Below, in pieces: positions 4,481 to 5,977 of a stretch of DNA of 5,977 bases. The position numbers were made by a program, and so were the translations under genes. The stretch lies in the NCBI GenBank assembly GCA_011605835.1, contig JAAOZJ010000128.1, positions 1-5,977 on the forward strand. The letters run 5' to 3'. The notes under the pieces were generated by a model. It did no database searches, was not told the origin of the DNA, and saw only the letters and a list, made by a program, of their open reading frames with translations. The number at the start of each line of letters is the position of its first letter. Position 1 is the stretch's first letter. Source of the DNA: Thermoproteota archaeon. GTDB lineage: Archaea > Thermoproteota > Methanomethylicia > Nezhaarchaeales > WYZ-LMO8.

Positions 4481-5578
4481 GCACGCAACGACGTCTCTAT
4501 GCCATGGCTCTCCGCACTTAGAGCACTTACCAACTCTGCTACCATTACTGTAGATTATCTTGGCGTTGTGCATTGGGCATGTCTTGGAAGTGCTCCTCGG
4601 GTTTACATGGATCACTGGAGCTCCATACTCCATAGCCTTCTCCTCAACAGCCTTCTGAACGCCCTTGAATGATGCCTGGTATATCCTGTGCCTGAGCTGT
4701 TTATCGTTGACGTGATCAACCATTTCCTTACCGGGGTTCTTACCGAACCTCTCCAAGACAACGGCATACTGCCTCTCCTTGGCAACTCTAACAATTATGT
4801 TTGCCAGCTTCCACTTCAAGTCGCTCTTTTCCTTCCTCTCCTTCAACTTCCTAAGGATCTTCCTCCCAACCCTACAGTTAACCCCATAGAGCTTGTCATA
4901 CCTTTCCTGAACCCTCTTCCTACGGTAGTAGTAGCCAAGGACGACGTCTCTGAAGCCCGTCTCGAAGAGGTATACCTTGCCATCGACCAGCACAGCCACG
5001 TGATTCTCATTAACATCAACAGTTATGAAGCCCCTAGGTTTATACACCTCAAAGCTCTTCTTAAAGGTCAAGAAGATGATTGCTCGTCTACTCTTCTTAT
5101 TAAGCTTTACCTTAGCCTCTGAAGCTAGTTCCCAGCAGCCATTCACATACTTCCAGAACTGCTTGTGAGGCTCCAACTCAACAGCAATCCAGCCTCTATG
5201 AGTTGCCATCTCAATGCTTGTTAAGCTCCTTACTCTCCACAAGTGGTCATCGAGCCATATAGAGACTTTCCTAACCTCTGGGTAATCCCTCTTTGCTAAA
5301 CCCTCCTTCTTCAGCCTCGAGAAGCTCTTAGCCCTCGTGGATGCGTCTTGGCATGCTGTGTATGCGTAGTGCGATGGTAGCTGTGGGTACAGAGACCTCA
5401 ACTCCCTGTACTTCAATGCTTTGAGCCTTGTGAAGCTGGTTAACTCGTTTCTCACAGCATAGAGAACTAATTGCTCAACCATATTCCTGTACATGCCCTC
5501 AAGCTCAACAAGGACCCTGAAAACCTTTCTAGGTAGCGGTAGAGACCTAACAACAACTGTTCTGGTAACTTCGCTCAC
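4271..5578 (-). CDS. tnpB: TnpB, IS607-type RNA-guided nuclease
   Basis: TnpB is the transposon-encoded ancestor of Cas12: with an omega-RNA made from the element's right end it cleaves DNA next to a short TAM and helps retain the element. I choose GTG at 5578 (435 residues): GAGGT lies 8 nt upstream and homology-like sequence begins there; the frame itself extends to 5617. In this numbering the RuvC-I Asp is D188 (GFITVDVNENHVAVLVDG), RuvC-II Glu is E276 (VVLERFGKN) and RuvC-III Asp is D362 (WHRDVVACYNLL), so the catalytic triad is complete. The zinc ribbon is CPMH (C334, H337) with CSKC (C352, C355), one ligand being His instead of the usual Cys. About 73 residues of Gly/Pro/Ser-rich tail follow RuvC-III and overlap the predicted omega-RNA. 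The start overlaps the tnpA end, suggesting translational coupling. Confidence 0.92.
   Translation of the reverse strand: MSEVTRTVVVRSLPLPRKVFRVLVELEGMYRNMVEQLVLYAVRNELTSFTRLKALKYRELRSLYPQLPSHYAYTACQDASTRAKSFSRLKKEGLAKRDYPEVRKVSIWLDDHLWRVRSLTSIEMATHRGWIAVELEPHKQFWKYVNGCWELASEAKVKLNKKSRRAIIFLTFKKSFEVYKPRGFITVDVNENHVAVLVDGKVYLFETGFRDVVLGYYYRRKRVQERYDKLYGVNCRVGRKILRKLKERKEKSDLKWKLANIIVRVAKERQYAVVLERFGKNPGKEMVDHVNDKQLRHRIYQASFKGVQKAVEEKAMEYGAPVIHVNPRSTSKTCPMHNAKIIYSNGSRVGKCSKCGEPWHRDVVACYNLLLRARLGNGSTAPSLGGLKGGLNLDGSPVPLGSTAAHDPTTVTRALWARWKSLGATNKHELMRMSI
4310..4457. repeat. Cluster of AYCTAGG motifs at transposon right end
   Basis: ACCTAGG occurs at 4310-4316, 4424-4430 and 4451-4457, ATCTAGG at 4397-4403. 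Two are part of a longer direct repeat, GCTCCCATCTAGG (4391-4403) and GCTCCCATTACCTAGG (4442-4457). Short subterminal repeats are where IS607 TnpA is expected to bind, so these are candidate recombinase sites. Confidence 0.5.
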
Positions 5579-5977
5579 TCTTCTCGACCTCCTCCAGCAA
5601 CTTCTTGAATCCCTCAACCAACCTCTTCTTCTTGTGGCTCCTCAACCCGTAGAGCTTCCCAGCGAAAGAGGTCACGATCTCTATCAAGTCCTCTACGAGC
5701 TCTTGATAGACATCTTTAGGTTCTTCTCCAAATACAACCTCGATCCCAACGCCATATTGGTTGAAGAAGTGTTCTAGATATTCAAAGCCGAACTTAGTCA
5801 ACCTATCCCTATACGTCACTACAACTACATCTACCTGCCTATTAACAACGTAGTCGAAGAGCTTTAGCAGACCTCTTCTATCGGTCTTCAAGCCACTAGC
5901 TACATCGCTCAGCACATCGACGACTCTGTATCCCTTAGAAGAACAGTACTGCGTCAAGTACTCTACCTGCCTCTCCA
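5547..5977 (-). CDS. tnpA: TnpA, IS607-type serine recombinase, partial (5' end beyond right edge)
   Basis: The transposase of the element, a serine-family recombinase that cuts and rejoins DNA through a phosphoserine link. The frame is open to the right edge; although a TTG at 5957 exists, the codons before it read ERQVEY, matching the family upstream of that point, so the gene continues outside the window. The visible 142 residues contain DVASGLKTDRRGL, VDVVVVTYRDRLTKFGFEYLE with the conserved D-R-L active-site arginine region, and EELVEDL-like/ IVTSFAGKLYGLRSHKKKRL, all typical of IS607 TnpA. The N-terminal MerR-like helix-turn-helix and the nucleophilic serine would lie beyond the edge and are not seen. 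The end overlaps the start of tnpB by 32 nt. Confidence 0.92.
   Translation of the reverse strand, partial: ERQVEYLTQYCSSKGYRVVDVLSDVASGLKTDRRGLLKLFDYVVNRQVDVVVVTYRDRLTKFGFEYLEHFFNQYGVGIEVVFGEEPKDVYQELVEDLIEIVTSFAGKLYGLRSHKKKRLVEGFKKLLEEVEKSERSYQNSCC

Larger units (their letters stand above)
4267..5977 (-). mobile_element. IS607-family transposon (tnpA-tnpB), left end beyond window
   Basis: The order tnpA (serine recombinase) then tnpB, overlapping by about 32 nt, on one strand is diagnostic for IS607-type elements. Such elements have no terminal inverted repeats and insert at short GG-type targets, so the boundary cannot be fixed exactly. I place the right end near the tnpB stop codon because a tRNA promoter follows within 70 bp. 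Wobble positions are visibly less GC-rich than in the neighbouring host genes. Both genes appear undamaged in the visible part, so the element may be functional. Confidence 0.85.

Noticed and set aside
4688..5122. 144-codon plus-strand frame
   Set aside because: Antisense shadow of tnpB without start signals.

Overview
The window looks like the chromosome of a hyperthermophilic crenarchaeon (Thermoproteota, probably Desulfurococcales-like). The evidence is an archaeal/eukaryal-type ribosomal protein L15e closest in wording to crenarchaeal homologues, archaeal BRE/TATA promoters about 22-30 nt before starts, leaderless or very short 5' leaders, TTG/GTG starts preceded by GAGGT-type Shine-Dalgarno sequences, a tRNA gene with encoded CCA and a non-canonical intron, and an archaeal IS607-type transposon. 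I cannot name the species.

Layout, left to right. Positions 1-449 (minus) hold the 5' part of a PflX-like radical SAM gene that runs off the left edge. It is divergent from the L15e gene (552-1193, plus). Convergent with L15e is a previously easy-to-miss 28-residue Lys/Glu-rich reading frame (1306-1392, minus) with its own TATA box. Positions 1393-2203 carry no convincing protein gene. They contain a GC-rich block (about 1540-2000) full of long-range complementarity and short repeats, which I regard as a candidate structured RNA. A GfcR-like HTH-phosphoribosyltransferase regulator follows (2204-2914, plus) and ends in a pyrimidine-rich tract. Convergent with it is a class IV (IlvE-type) aminotransferase gene (2959-3864, minus) with a TTG start and a strong TATA box.

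Positions 3865-4270 hold the ilvE promoter, an orphan GC-rich hairpin of the kind found at IS200/IS605 right ends, and a tRNA-Arg(CCT) gene on the minus strand. That tRNA gene is interrupted by a 21-nt intron between positions 29 and 30, and the bulge-helix-bulge splice motif can be drawn exactly. The rest of the window (about 4267-5977, minus) is an IS607-family element: an apparently intact tnpB preceded by and overlapping tnpA, a serine recombinase gene cut by the right edge. The element's right end lies only about 70 bp upstream of the tRNA-Arg TATA box. Its last 200 bp contain clustered CTAGG motifs and hairpins that probably serve both as recombinase-recognition DNA and as the omega-RNA of TnpB.

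The host genes are mostly single transcription units from unrelated housekeeping pathways (translation, amino-acid metabolism, regulation), each with its own promoter, so no large operon is visible. The transposon is visibly less GC-biased at wobble positions than the host genes, consistent with acquisition. The most interesting unexplained parts are the 1440-2000 structured block, with its mutually exclusive pairings and paired C/D-like motifs, the 28-residue heptad-repeat peptide, and the transposon/tRNA-promoter junction.
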